From Dactylis glomerata (lineage: Eukaryota; Streptophyta; Magnoliopsida; Poales; Poaceae), in contig QXEO01000873.1 in NCBI GenBank assembly GCA_007115705.1, forward strand, positions 620,001 to 684,000: 64,000 bases of DNA, read 5' to 3'. Below, in pieces: positions 35,407-47,133 of this stretch. Below the pieces are notes generated by a model. It did not search any database, was not told the origin of the DNA, and worked only from the letters and a program-made list of their open reading frames with translations. Position numbers and translations under genes: made by a program. The stretch's first letter is position 1; each line of letters starts with the position of its first letter.

Positions 35407-36775
35407 CAGCACCAATGTAATCAGTCTGAACACCCATGTCAACACGAACTGGAAGTGGAACACATGGAACACATGCTGACATATCCTTCCCTTCATCAAT
35501 ATGAGGCTTGACTTCAACCGGCTTGTCATTAACAAGAACAACTGGCTTGTCATCTACAGGCTTGGCTGAAATAATATCACCACCGACGCTTTTCGCATCA
35601 TGCTCCTCATGTTGCACCTTAGCTAGCCCTTGTGACTTAGCTTTATGCAACTTCTCCTTGCAAACCACCAACACAACATCGGACTTGATTTGATCATCTC
35701 TCAGAGGCTTCAAAGTCTGATGTTTGCCATCATGCGTAAAGGAATATGTATTTGCTCTCCCAGCATGTATAGCATTACGATCATACTGCCATGGACATCC
35801 AAGTAACAGCCCACACACCTCCAATGACAACACATCGCATTCCACCTCATCAACATAGTCATCAACTGTAAATGGCACACGCACCTTATGAGTAATCTTC
35901 AGCATACCGCAGCTATTAACCCACTCAACATGCCTCGGTGCTGGAATATGCCATGTGGATAAAACCAAAGCCACCACAACTGACTTGCTAATGCCATTAC
36001 AGTAACTACCACTGTCAATCATCAACTTGCATGCTTTGCCTTTGATTATGCACTACGCCTGAAATAAATTCCATCGCTGGCCTCTGTCCGTTGTCATACA
36101 AGTCTCATCATGTACTCTTTTGAGTTGCATATTCAGCCCACTCAATGGTACAACCTCTTCCATGACATCCTTAACAATATCAGCCTTGACAATACCAACT
36201 GCTAACAATTCAGAAATCGTTGTTCCCACCTTGCTAATTGTCGGTAATAGAACAACTATCAATTTCTCATGAGTAGTCAGAACTATCGCGACCTTTGGTA
36301 TAGGAGCTATGCTGTTGCCAACATCCTCTATCCCATGCACAACTTTGGGTGGTTGCTTAATTACTTCTATGGTTACCATGGGCTTTGGAGAAGGAACCAC
36401 GGTACTAGCAGGTATAAAGCACTCCCGCAGAAGTTTCCTGAAATTTGCCCAAGTTGCAGAGGTAATGCGCTTCTCCCACAATGCTTTTTGCCACCAATTG
36501 TGTAGCTTTATATCCACGCATCGGTCCGCAAGAACCAAACGTGTAGAATCATCCATGTTGTGACTATAGGTAGCAAATCTATAAAGACCCTATAGCATAT
36601 GACGTTCCCATGACTCAAATTCTGCAGCTATTGCATTGTGGTTCAGTTGCCAATTGAGTTCATCTTCAGCACATGCTACGCTGTCTAACAGATCAAAATA
36701 GTCATTGAAAATGTCACCCGACTTCTTGCCACTACGACACCTTTCGTCGTAATAATCTCCCAGAAAAGACGCCAT
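35407..36775 (-). pseudogene. gag: F gag-protease, broken by stop codons
   Basis: Minus-strand frame from the ATG at 36773-36775 (MASFLGDYYDERC). The gag region has NWWQKALWEKRITSATW and FRKLLRECFIP, followed by a Val/Pro-rich linker with no clear zinc knuckle. The protease-like domain has the conventional active site IDSGSYCNG, then VECDVLSLEVCGLLLG and WQYDRNAIHAGRANTYSF. TAG codons at 36590-36592 and 36053-36055 interrupt the frame. A2 is inserted downstream at 35406/35407 after GVQTDYIGA. No RT follows, here or at 21709. Confidence 0.75.
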
Positions 36776-36829
36776 CTTATGTTTACTAATGCCCAGCCGT
36801 CACTGATTGCTGAAATACTTTTATTGAAC
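36776..36829 (-). other. F leader stub before the F/D junction
   Basis: Only 54 bp separates the F gag start from the D LTR homology that begins at 36830. No primer-binding site is present, so F has lost its 5' end here. Confidence 0.6.
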
Positions 36830-37613
36830 TGCGATGGTGATGATGGCAGCGGATGAATGTCGGGGATAACTTGGTGTCACCGATGAACTCTCCTCGCTTG
36901 AACCCTGATGCCAATGCAACAGCTCTCAAACCCTGTAGGATATTCACGACTCCACACAGTTGTGCACGTAGCCGTTGACCATGAAACGGTAGTTTGCAAT
37001 CTACTAATTCCCAGTGGAACAACAGATTACACTAAACTTGCAGTAGTATAATTCTCCCAATCGATGAATTGGCGAGAGGAATTCAAGATGAATGCTTACA
37101 GCAGTTCAACAAGAGTATTTTGTCTAAAATGTTGTCTAACCCTAATTGAGGGGGCGCCTAGGGGTACTTATAGGTGGCCGGATGTCCTCAGCAGACCTGG
37201 CCCAAAACATGCCTGGTTTGGGCCCAAACTGACTCGGTTCGACTCAAACGGGTACATACCGACCCATATATGGGTTCGGCCTAATTTTAGCACGCAGGCC
37301 AAGTGTATAGCGCGCCTTAGACGTGTAGACATCGTGTCGTAGGCAGTCCTAGTGCGCCATCACGTGCTCGTGCTCATCCAGACTTCGTCTCCTTCACGTG
37401 GTGATGTTCTCCATGCTTGTGGCGCCGGCCTCCCTCTCCTCCCTCGCGCTCTCTTGCTTGATCACCACGTCATGCTCCATGTGTTGCATCTCCTCGCTCC
37501 CTCGAACCCCTTCTTCTCCAATGAACCTGATCATACATATGAACAAAGACTTAGGCAGTATAAAATTCTCATTACAATAAATATCAGATTCAGCAAGGAG
37601 TGAGTTCACCTGC
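36830..37613 (-). repeat. D 3' LTR, distal part
   Basis: Matches the D 5' LTR at 63737-64000 (for example GATGGTGATGATGGCAGCGG). It lacks the 33 bp terminal piece present at 63704-63736. The D polyprotein frame continues here from 53446 (NSLLAESDIYCNENF) and stops at 37394. B is inserted at 37613/37614. Confidence 0.85.
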
Positions 37614-38552
37614 TGATGAGGACATCCCTACGGTTGATACAACCGTTGCACCTACAGCCACACTTCCTCACATTCCACAATTCCAAGGACCTCTCACAAG
37701 AGCTCGTGCACGCCAACTAAATTATCAGGTACTTTCGTTTCTAGGAACTATTTCTAATATTCATGGGAATATGATGCTGCCTAAATCAGATGTGTTTATG
37801 TTACTTAGGAATGATGGGCCTAGCACGGATGAGAGGGACAAGCATTGGAGCATGATCGTGCATGGAGATGATGACAGCAATCGTGTGAGGATTCAGGAAG
37901 ACGCTACAAGTGAAGATTTCAAAACTTTGAAGCCACCATAATGCTGCAAGGATGCTTGGACGAAATTCACAAGTTACTCAATCATAAAATTCGTCCAAGG
38001 CTTTATATGGTGCTGCGTCACCTTATTGTATGGGTTAAACCCATGTATTTTCGTCATAGGTATTTTAGGGATTTTCTAGAGGCTGTTTGAGTGGAAATTG
38101 GCCCATCTAGGGTTATTTTCGGATGGCCCATTAGGGCTATACGAAAATCCCTGCCCTTTCCCTCATATATACCTCCTCCTAGCCGTCCTTAGAACTTGGA
38201 TTTTGTTTAGTTAAAGACTTAGCCACGAGCTACTCTTCGCCATAGGCACAAGTGTCAAATCGACATTTTGTACTATGCACAGACAGAATCCCACCTCTTC
38301 AATAAAGCCTTCATCTTTATTCGCAATATCTTGATTGCAACTATAATTCTTGCTTGTTCTTTGATTGCTTGCAGGGATTGATCCTCGTGATCAGGTTGAT
38401 CTAGCTCCGGCGTGATCAATAGCCTCGAAAGTTGGTGTATCGATTGCTAAGGCGCAACGTCTCGCACGTTTGTAGTCGGATCGTCAATGTCGACCTCCAC
38501 CATAATCGATAGTTATCGTCTCATCGAAAGATCGGGCACCTTTACCCTATCA
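37614..38552 (+). repeat. B 5' LTR (939 bp)
   Basis: Runs from TGATGAGGACATCCCTAC to TTACCCTATCA. An ATATATA core promoter-like sequence lies at 38165-38171. It carries the same coding-type 5' end as the 3' LTR but is not used for coding here. Confidence 0.95.
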
Positions 38553-38554
38553 AG

Positions 38555-38564
38555 TGGTATCAGA
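38555..38564 (+). other. B primer-binding site
   Basis: TGGTATCAGA two bases after the LTR, complementary to initiator-Met tRNA. Confidence 0.88.
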
Positions 38565-39702
38565 TTTCGGGTTTCTCGGTGAGATCTTACAGTTTTCGTA
38601 GTTTAGATTGCATCTGTTCTTCTTCCTATAAACCATAAAAAGCCAAACAATTAGGGTTAGATCCGTATCCTAGAAACTTTTTTTCGGGCCTTTTGCATCT
38701 TTTCTTTTCAATATTTGCTTTCTTGAATTCTAGTCTGCATCGTCGTGTCCAGTGCTGGTTTTAAGTCTAGATCTTTAGAGTTTCGAGTTCTGGTCACTGT
38801 CCCACCACAGATTCCGCCATCACCGATTTCGTGATCACCACTGCCACCACCGATTCTGCCATACCCTACGCCCACATACCGCCTCTGCCACCACATATCC
38901 TTGTTTTCGTTTTCCTACTCTTGTTTCCCATCATTGCAGATCCGATCCGCGTTGTAACTTGATCCGAGTTCCAGAAAGTTTCGGCCAGAAGGAAAGAGGA
39001 GGGGAGCACAAAAAAAAAAGTCAACTCCGCATCCAAGTCGGTTTGACCCGTTCCTACTAGTCCAGTCCGAATCTAGTCCGATTTGGACAGTTTCGTCAGT
39101 TTTTGATAGTTTTCGACAGCAAACTTCAACTGGCCATAACTTTTGCATACGAACTCCGTTTTCGACATGCGACCACTCAAAATGCTCAGCACGAAAAGAT
39201 CTATGTAACCACAACACGTCTTTGTGCGACACTCAGAACTCCCAAAAAAGGCCGGGAAGGCCGAGTTTTTGCCCTCTGAAGTTTCAGACCCGAAAATTCC
39301 TGCAGATCTTCACTTATATCTTGCTTGGGAGTTGTTTCTTTCTGCTTGTTGTGCCACGCTGTGACTTCCTTAGTGTTCTTGGCTCGCGTCTCTAGCTTGG
39401 GATAGTCTAGGACCAGCACAGTACCATCGTTGAGCTATTATTCAACCTTGCATTGCTGTTTTGAAATTGTTGCTACAGATATTGCAGCCACCCAGAGCTC
39501 CACATATTCCTACACCGTGCGTTGACACCACCTGGCAATCGCTCTATTCAATCTTCCTGAAGTTTGGTCACGACGGTTGCTGATCGCCACCTGCTGCAGG
39601 GTAAGAACGGGTGAGAGTATTGGTTTGCTTGACAGATTAAGCGTTTTCCACCCCTATTCCTGTTTTATCCATATCCTACACCTGTGCTTTTGAGTACTAA
39701 TC
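38565..39702 (+). other. B 5' leader
   Basis: Non-coding leader of 1.14 kb. The segment near 39070-39200 (ACTTTTGCATACGAACTCCG and flanks) is shared with the A1 and A2 leaders, showing that A and B are related throughout, not only in coding parts. Confidence 0.7.
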
Positions 39703-40741
39703 ATGCCATCAGACAACACCGAGCCACAGCCACTGGAGGGTGAAGCCTTGCAGGCTCACGTCACCAAACTTTTGTCTGATCATATGCAGGATGTGGACAA
39801 GCGTTTTAGTGACACGATGGAGCAACTCGAGGGACTCGAGACCACCTTCACCACCAAACTCGACGCTAAATTCCAGGAGGTGCTAGCACGCTTACCACCT
39901 CCACCGCCGGCTCACGCGCCTCCTCCACAGCCGACTCGTGTGGCTCCTCCACCGACCTTTTTGGGACATGCACAGCGCATTCTCCATCAACCGGCACAAA
40001 CTTCGGCTGCGGGTGCTACTGCGGGCACTGCGGCTATTGGCATTGCAGGCGCTACGGGTGTTACACAGGCCCGTGATGCACAGTTGGATGATTATTACGG
40101 GGAAGATGACTACGAGGGAGAGTACACGGACGACTTCACAGTTGATCAGCCACCTGGTCGTCCTCGGCCCTATATTCGCCGTCCACCTCCTCGTCCGTTG
40201 GTACGTGATGATGACCATGTTGCTAAACTAAAATTAAATGTTCCTACGTTTGATGGTCGCTATAATCCTGATGCATACCTTTCTTGGGAATTAGAATTAG
40301 ACCAGCGTTTTGCATGCTTAAATTATCCCGAGGATAGACGTGTCAGTGCTGCTACTTGTGAGTTCACTAGTTTTGCTTCCATATGGTGGTCTGAATATTG
40401 TCGTGCTAATCATGCTAATCCAATCACTACATGGGATGCTTTAAAACATGCTATGCGTATTCGTTTTGTTCCACCATATTATCAGCGTTCCATGCTTACA
40501 AAATTGGCACGTCTAGATCAAGGCAAAAAATCTGTAGAGGATTATTATCAGGAGTTGCAAACTGGAATGCTACGTTGTGGTATAGAGGAGGATAGTGAAG
40601 CATTAATGGCATATTTTGTAGGCGGGTTAAATAAGGAAATTCAGACCATTCTTAGATATAAATCTTATCACACTATTACCCGTTTGTTCCATCTTGCGTG
40701 CAATGCTGAATGTGAAGTGCAGGATCGACGCGAGGCGACAC
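39703..40741 (+). CDS. gag: B gag, N-terminal part, interrupted by C
   Basis: The ATG at 39703 starts MPSDNTEPQPLEGEAL and is the first ATG of the frame. A coiled-coil-like segment (AQ..VDKRFSDTMEQLEGLET) precedes a Pro/Ala linker and an acidic stretch. The gag core has VAKLKLNVPTFDGRYNPDAY and WWSEYCRANHANP. Element C breaks the frame after REAT at 40741. The GACAC target copy sits in this codon run, and the frame resumes exactly at 48735. Gag forms the particle shell. The zinc knuckle is on the far side. Confidence 0.9.
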
Positions 40742-42337
40742 TGATACGTCTCAAACGTATCTATAATTTTTGATGCTCCATGCTTTGTTTTACACCATTT
40801 GCCTATTGTTTCGTTACACTTAGTGGCATTTTTATGCATTTTCCGGAACTAACCTATTAACGAAGTGCCACAGTGCCAGTTTCCTGTTTTCTGCTGTTTT
40901 TGTGTTTCAGAAGTGATACACAGGAAATATTCTCGGAATTGGACGAAACAAGTTCCTGAAGTCATATTTCACCGGGGAGCTCCCAAACATCCGAAGACCT
41001 GACGGAGAGGGGCCACGTGGGCCCCAGACACAGGGGCGGCGCGGCCACCCCCCTGGCCGCGCCAGCCCCGTGTGAGGGGGCGTGGGACCCCCTCTGACAT
41101 CGTCCTTTCGCCTATATATACCCCCTGACGAGAAAAACCTAAGGGCCCGATCAGTTTTCCAGAATACATCGCGATCCGCCGCCGCCGTCGACCCGAAGAT
41201 CGGGAGGGTCCAGAAGCTCTTCCCGGCACCCTGCCGGAGAGGGGAATCGCCACCGGAGGTCTTCTTCATCGCCATGCTTGCCTCCAGAGCGATGAGTGAG
41301 TAGTCTACCTTGGACTATGGGTCCGTAGCAGTAGCTAGATGGTTGTCTTCTCCACCATGTGCTTCATGTTTAGATCTCATGAGCTGCCCTACATGATTGA
41401 GATCACCGTTATGTAATACTATGATGTTGGTTTGTTGGGATCCGATGAATATTGGTGTTTATGAATAAGTTGCTGTACTGAATTATATCTTTTGTTATCT
41501 CTATGTTGTTTATGATCTTGCATGCTCTCCGTTGTTAGTGGCTATCTTGGCCGAGTAGTTGCTAGTGACTCCAAGAGGGGGTATTTATGCTCGATAGTGG
41601 GTTCATGTCTCTATTTCACCTGGGGGAGTGACAGAAACCTCTAAGGTGGTAGATGTGCTGTTGCTACTAGGGAGAAAACAACATTCATATGCTCAAGGGC
41701 ATATGCTTTGTTTACATTACACACTTTGCTTAATGCAATTATCTGTTGTTCGCAACTTAATACTTCTAGGGTGTTCGGATGATATCCCCGGGGGTGGATT
41801 ATTAGTCATAGATGCAGTTGGATGGCGGTCTATGTATTTTGTTGTAATGCCCAGAGTGAATCTCATAGTGATCTTCTTGACATATCACGTTATCTTTATT
41901 CTATCAATTGCCCAACTGTAATTTGTTTACCCAGCATGTTATTTATCTATGGAGAGACACCACTAGTGAACTGTGGACCCCGGTCCTATTTTAATCATAT
42001 TGCAATCACCTGTTTACTTTTCCCGCACTGTTTACTTTACTAGCATTTTACTACTGTTTTCCACTCGATACACTCATAACCTTTGTTTCAAGCAAACCGG
42101 TGAGATTGACAACCTCATCGCAAGTTGGGAACAAAGTACTTGTTTGTGTGTGTGCAGGTTCCACAAACACCTTCAGTCGTCACCATCTCTCTTCTTCAAG
42201 ATCGACATTAAACCTTGGTTTCTTAACTGAGGGAAAACTAGCCGCTACACTCATCATACCTTCCTCTTGGGGTTCCCAACGGGCTGGTCATCACCACGCA
42301 CAAGGATAGTTTGCTCCCACATCAACTTGGAGTAGCA
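40742..42337 (+). repeat. C 5' LTR (1596 bp)
   Basis: TGATACG to GAGTAGCA. TATA box TATATATA at 41113-41120, with a GC-rich region just upstream. Short ORFs inside are shared by both LTRs only because the copies are nearly identical. Confidence 0.96.
41113..41120 (+). promoter_or_regulatory. C LTR TATA box
   Basis: TATATATA followed by CCCCCTGACG; the transcript start would lie about 30 bp downstream. The identical site in the 3' LTR is at 47505-47512. Confidence 0.75.
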
Positions 42338-42347
42338 GCTTATTTTC

Positions 42348-42365
42348 TGGCGCCGTTGCCAGGGA
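42348..42365 (+). other. C primer-binding site
   Basis: TGGCGCCGTTGCCAGGGA, ten bases after the LTR, matches the Athila-type primer site complementary to tRNA-Asp. Confidence 0.85.
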
Positions 42366-42531
42366 AGAGAGAAGACTTCTGCGAGGGGAGTTCTTCGCAC
42401 ACACATTCTTTACTTTGTTATTTGTTTTGCTTTACTTTATTTTATTTTACCTGCATTGCTTTTTATCAAAAACCCAAAAAAATTAGAATCCTTGGTAGCT
42501 GTTTTTACTTGTTTACTTTTGTTTTGCTGAA

Positions 42532-44595
42532 ATGGGTACTCCTGAAAACACCAAGTTGTGTGACTTTGCTAGCACGAACAATAGTGATTTTATCTGCACA
42601 CCTATTGCACCACCTGTTCCTGCTACTACTTTTTATGAGATCAAGCCTGCTTTATTGAACCTTGTTATGAAAGAGCAATTTTCTGGTACTAGTACTGAAG
42701 ATGCTGCAGCTCATCTCAACAATTTTGTTGAGCTATGTGAGATGCAGAAATATAAGGATGTTGATAGTGATATTATTAAGCTCAAGTTGTTTCCTTTTTC
42801 TTTGAGAGGAAAGGCTAAAGATTGGTTGCTGTCTTTGACTAAGAATAGTATTGATTCATGGGCTAAGTGTAAGGATGCTTTTATTGGTAGATATTATCCT
42901 CCTGCTAAGATTATATCGTTGCGTAGCAATATTATGAAGTTTACTCAGTTTGATAATGAACATGTTGCTCAAGCTTGGGAAAGAATGAAATCTATGATAA
43001 AGAATTGCCCCACTCATGGACTGACTACTTGGATGATTATCCAAACTTTTTATGCAGGACTGAATTTTTCTTCAAGGAACCTACTTGATTCAGCTGCTGG
43101 AGGCACTTTTATGTCCCTTACATTGGGCGCCGCATCAAAGCTACTCGACAACATGATGGTAAATTATTCCGAATGGCACACCGAGAGAGCTCCACAAGGT
43201 AAGAAGGTAAATTCTGTTGAGGAAACCTCTTCCTTGAGTGATAAGATTGATACAATTATGGCTATGCTTGCTAATGATAGGACTCATGTTGATCCTAATA
43301 ATGTTCCTTTGGCCTCTCTGGTTGCTCAAGAAGAGCAAGTTGATGTGAATTTCATTAGAAATAACAATTTTAACAACAATGCTTATAGGAACAATTTTGC
43401 TAGTAACAATTATAGGCCGTATCCTTCTACCAATGGTAATGGTTATGGTAACTCTTATGGTAATTCCTACAACAACACTAGGGCCGCGCCCTCCGAGCTT
43501 GAGGTAATGCTCAAGGACTTCATCGGTAAACAAACTGCTTTTAATAAGTCTGTTGAGGAAAAGTTAGGCAAAATTGATATTCTTGCTTCTAAAGTTGATA
43601 GCCTTGCTCATGATGTTGAACTTCTGAAACTAAAAGTGTTTCCTAATGATGTGAATGTGAGCAATATTGTTGCTACCGCTAATGCTACCCAAGTTGGAAT
43701 TGATAGAAATATTAGATTGTTAGCGGAATTGCATGCCAGGTGGGAAAGAGAAGATGAGATGGCTAGAGAGATGAAGGTATGTACTATTACTACCTCTAAT
43801 GATGTTGCTCCTACAGATAGCAATCCTCTTACTTTGATTGGTGTAGAGAAAACTCCCACTCCTTGTGCTAAAAAGCCTAAAACTGCCAAAACTTTTTCTC
43901 AAAAGAGTGCTGAAATTTTTCAGAGTGTGGGAGATGATAGCTCTATTTCTTTTAATGATTTTGATGTTGATGGCTGCAATATATCTGAAGTTATTTTGTT
44001 CTTGCAAAAGCTTGCTTTGACTCCCAATGCTAGTTCTTTAAATATTGTTTTTACTAAGCATATTACCAATGCTCTCATAAAGATTAGGGATGAAAAGTTG
44101 AAGCAAAAAGCCTCTGTTCCCAAGAAGTTAGAAGATGGTTGGGAACCCATCATTGATATGCATGTTAATGGTTATGATTGCCATGCTTTATGTGATCTAG
44201 GTGCTAGTATTTCCATCATGCCTAGAAAGATTTATGACATGCTTGATTTACCACCGCTTGAAAAGTGTTATTTTGATGTTCCTATTGCTGATGTTGCTAA
44301 AAAGAAACCTTTGGGAAGAATTAATGATGTTCTTATTGTGGTTAACAATAACCTTGTTCCCGTTGATTTTCTTGTTATGGACGTTGAATGCCATGCTTCA
44401 TGTCCTATTATTTTGGGAAGACCCTTTCTTCGAACTGTAGGTGCTATCATTGATATGAGGGAAGGCACTATCAAGTATCAATTCCCACTAAAGAAAGGTA
44501 TGGAACACTTCCCTAGGAAAAGAAAGAAATTACTTTTTGACTCTATTCTTAGAGCAAATTATGAGCTTGATGCTTCATCACTTGATATTACTTGA
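42532..44595 (+). CDS. gag: C gag-protease, intact 687-codon ORF
   Basis: The ATG at 42532 starts MGTPENTKLCDFAST. The gag domain (about residues 30-230) includes FYEIKPALLNLV, FSLRGKAKDWLLSL and CKDAFIGRYYPPAK, an Athila-lineage signature. An Asn/Tyr/Gly-rich stretch (residues about 275-320) replaces a zinc knuckle; none of the CX2CX4HX4C form is seen. A helical segment follows. The retropepsin-like domain (from about residue 535) has CDLGASISIMP as active-site region and CPIILGRPFLR near its end. The ORF stops at TGA 44593-44595 with no pol after it. It has no stop or frameshift, as expected for a recent insertion, and could make particles that use another element's enzymes. Confidence 0.92.
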   Translation: MGTPENTKLCDFASTNNSDFICTPIAPPVPATTFYEIKPALLNLVMKEQFSGTSTEDAAAHLNNFVELCEMQKYKDVDSDIIKLKLFPFSLRGKAKDWLLSLTKNSIDSWAKCKDAFIGRYYPPAKIISLRSNIMKFTQFDNEHVAQAWERMKSMIKNCPTHGLTTWMIIQTFYAGLNFSSRNLLDSAAGGTFMSLTLGAASKLLDNMMVNYSEWHTERAPQGKKVNSVEETSSLSDKIDTIMAMLANDRTHVDPNNVPLASLVAQEEQVDVNFIRNNNFNNNAYRNNFASNNYRPYPSTNGNGYGNSYGNSYNNTRAAPSELEVMLKDFIGKQTAFNKSVEEKLGKIDILASKVDSLAHDVELLKLKVFPNDVNVSNIVATANATQVGIDRNIRLLAELHARWEREDEMAREMKVCTITTSNDVAPTDSNPLTLIGVEKTPTPCAKKPKTAKTFSQKSAEIFQSVGDDSSISFNDFDVDGCNISEVILFLQKLALTPNASSLNIVFTKHITNALIKIRDEKLKQKASVPKKLEDGWEPIIDMHVNGYDCHALCDLGASISIMPRKIYDMLDLPPLEKCYFDVPIADVAKKKPLGRINDVLIVVNNNLVPVDFLVMDVECHASCPIILGRPFLRTVGAIIDMREGTIKYQFPLKKGMEHFPRKRKKLLFDSILRANYELDASSLDIT

Positions 44596-47133
44596 TTCGC
44601 AATTTTCTGCGCCTAGCTCAAAGGCGTTAAAGAAAAGCACTCTTGGGAGATAACCCATTGTTTACTTTTCAGAACTTTTTCTTTTTCTTGAGTCTTGGAA
44701 GTCATTACTACTGTAATGACCGCTCCTTACCTTGTTTATTTCGTTTTTGTGCCAAGAGAAGCCTCTAATTTGGGTGAGGTAAAGATTTGGGGTTATTGCT
44801 GTCCTGAAACTGTTTTCGGTGCTGCACCGTAAAAATTCGTGAAAATTCTCTGTTTATCTTTTGGACCTGCGATTTCTTGTGCATATGCCCCAGGTTATAT
44901 CCAAACTTTTCTTAGTTGAACACTTTTTGATTTGAGCAACGGAAAATCCCTCAAAAATTCGTCCATTATCAGCTGTCCAGTTTTGACAGATTTCTGCCAA
45001 TATTTGTTTTTGCCACTTTATCGCTTTCTTTTGAGTTCTTTTTGATCATGGAACTCTTGTGGAAGTTGCTACAGTAGTATATACTTTATATGTGGTGGTT
45101 TTGGGTTGAAACCTAAAGCTAAAAGAGGTTGAATATATTTTATGCTTACACTAATGTTGCTAATAGAATTGTGTTTAGTTTTGTATGAAGGAAGTTTTCA
45201 AGTGTAGGGATTGGAGAATGATGAGATGAGTTGAAGAATGGACAAAAGCTCAAGCTTGGGGATGCCCATGCATCACCCCAAGAAATATCCAAGAAGTACA
45301 AGCGTCAAAGCTTGGGGATGCCCCCGAGGCACCCCTTCTTCATCGGCAAAAATCAGGTCACCTTTCAAAACACTATATTTTTATTGCTTCATGCACTATG
45401 TGTTTTTCTTGGAGCGTCAGTTGTTTTAGTTTTCTTAGTTTGTTTAGTTTGTTTGTTTGCTGTAATAAATGGTTGGACCCCAACAAATTTCCTTTTGGAG
45501 AAGTTACTCGTTTTCATTTGCAAAGGATGCTCTAGTTTTCACTCTTATTAAAAACGAGCATTCTAGTTTTTCTGCTACTGCTTTTGGTTTTCGTTTTCGC
45601 CTTGATATGCGTTCAGATCTTGTCATATCTTTTCATCAAGGTGTATTTTTGCCTCTGATCTTTATTGGTTTTCATCAAAAGAGGTGTCTATAAAAATTTC
45701 AAATGGTGTTGGAAAAGAGAAAAAGCTTTGTGCAAAATAGTGGTACAAGAAGGAGCTTGTGTAGACTGCGGCTTAGGCTTTTTCATGTCATGCTTGATGT
45801 CTTTTTGATAGTATGCTTAGTGGTTTTTCTGTAGCATGACTTGTCTCAAATAACTGAGATTGCTTAATGAGCCTTTGAAAAAATCATGCGTTGTTTTTAT
45901 TGTATGGAAGCATTATTTTGGTTTTCTCCTTGATGCTTTATTTGGGTTGACTTGGCACATGCTCACACATGTTAGACTCTTCCAAAGTCGCCATTAGCCT
46001 TCATGATCATTTAGTTTTTGACTTTTGATGCCATCGTATGCTTCTTTTAATGTCGCTTTGTCGCTTTGCATGATTATGGCCATTATTGCTCTCTTAGTTG
46101 GTCGCTCCCAGTCTTTTGCTAGCCCTCACCTTGTACTGAGTATGAGCTCTACTCGTGCATCCAACTCCTAAAAAGCCAAGTTTGCCATTGTGTCCACTAT
46201 AAATTCCTATGCATGGTATTTGTAAGCCATTCCAAAGTAAAATTTTCGTGTGCTACCTTTCAAAAACCTTCAAAATACTTCTCGTTTTGTGACACTGTTT
46301 TCAGCTCATGGGGACGTAGTGGTCGGATTTGCTATCTTCCATATTGTTTATTCCAAAAAGAAAAAAAAGGAGAAAAAAAAGAAAAAAAGGCACTCCTCCA
46401 AGAATGTGAATGTTGGTGGGCACCCGATGGAATCGGTTAGCCATGGTATGTGAAAGGAAAAGGTGGGGAGGAGTGCCAAGTTTTATAAAAAGAGCACCAA
46501 AGTGCCAATCTCTCTCTCAAAAACTTGCTTTATTTTTGTATGGAAGATAGTAAGAACCCCATTGCCAGTCGTTGACAAAGACAACCACCTCTCAAAATCA
46601 AGTTTTATCTCTGTTTTACAAATGAAAAGCTCTAGCACATGTTTAAATCACTGCTTCCCTCTACGAAGGGCCTTTCTTTTACTTTTATGTTGAGTCACCA
46701 CCTTCTTTCTTTATGCACCATTAAGAGAGCATAGTTGTCATTCTTAGTGTGATATGCATTGTCCCAAGGTTCATTGATTGACTCATATTGTTGGTTTCAC
46801 TTGTTCTTAAATTATTTGTATCTAGTCGCCCTCTTAAACTTTGAGGTGTCCTATGCATTTATGTTTTGCTCTCTTTGAAGGACAAGCTGAAAACCTTTTG
46901 TATGTTTTTCCTTATGATTTGAACACACGTTTGACTTTCATTGTTTCGTTATCATGATCTTTTGTTTGTGTTCATTTGCATGTTTACAACATGGTTGCTA
47001 AGTTCTTATTGTCATGATTATATCTTTCATGCCCATGTTTTAAGTTCTATTGATCCCAGCTCACCAATGCTTACATATATGATCAAGATTGTGTAGGTGC
47101 ATGTCACCTCAAAAATTATTCTTTTGTTATCAC
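44596..47133 (+). other. C 3' non-coding region (2.5 kb)
   Basis: No ORF with a recognisable domain occurs where related elements have pol or an env-like gene. CAAGCTTGGGGATGCCC-type words occur twice (45252-45267 and 45309-45325), each followed by a CACCCC complement able to fold back on GGGGATG. Poly-purine runs lie at 46365-46390. The polypurine tract next to the 3' LTR is not clear. Confidence 0.6.

Larger units (their letters stand above)
20737..36829 (-). mobile_element. Element F: non-autonomous gag-protease gypsy element, split by A2
   Basis: F occupies 20737-21709 and 35407-36829. In minus sense: gag-protease (36775-35407), the A2 insertion, a short C-terminal coding tail, a polypurine tract (plus CCCCC at 21280-21284) and a 3' LTR (20737-21274). 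No reverse transcriptase, RNase H or integrase is present. The 5' LTR and primer site are missing: at 36829/36830 the F leader joins a D LTR. The left flank CTTAT (20732-20736) is the presumed target copy. F recalls the non-autonomous partners of CRM elements (such as Quinta in Triticeae), but I cannot confirm the name. Confidence 0.7.

Noticed and set aside
37394..37609. Separate small gene at the B left flank
   Set aside because: It is the end of the D polyprotein inside the D 3' LTR, cut off from 53446 by B.
40907..41275. 122-codon minus ORF in both C LTRs
   Set aside because: Lies in the GC-rich LTR promoter region, antisense to the element; conservation reflects LTR identity.
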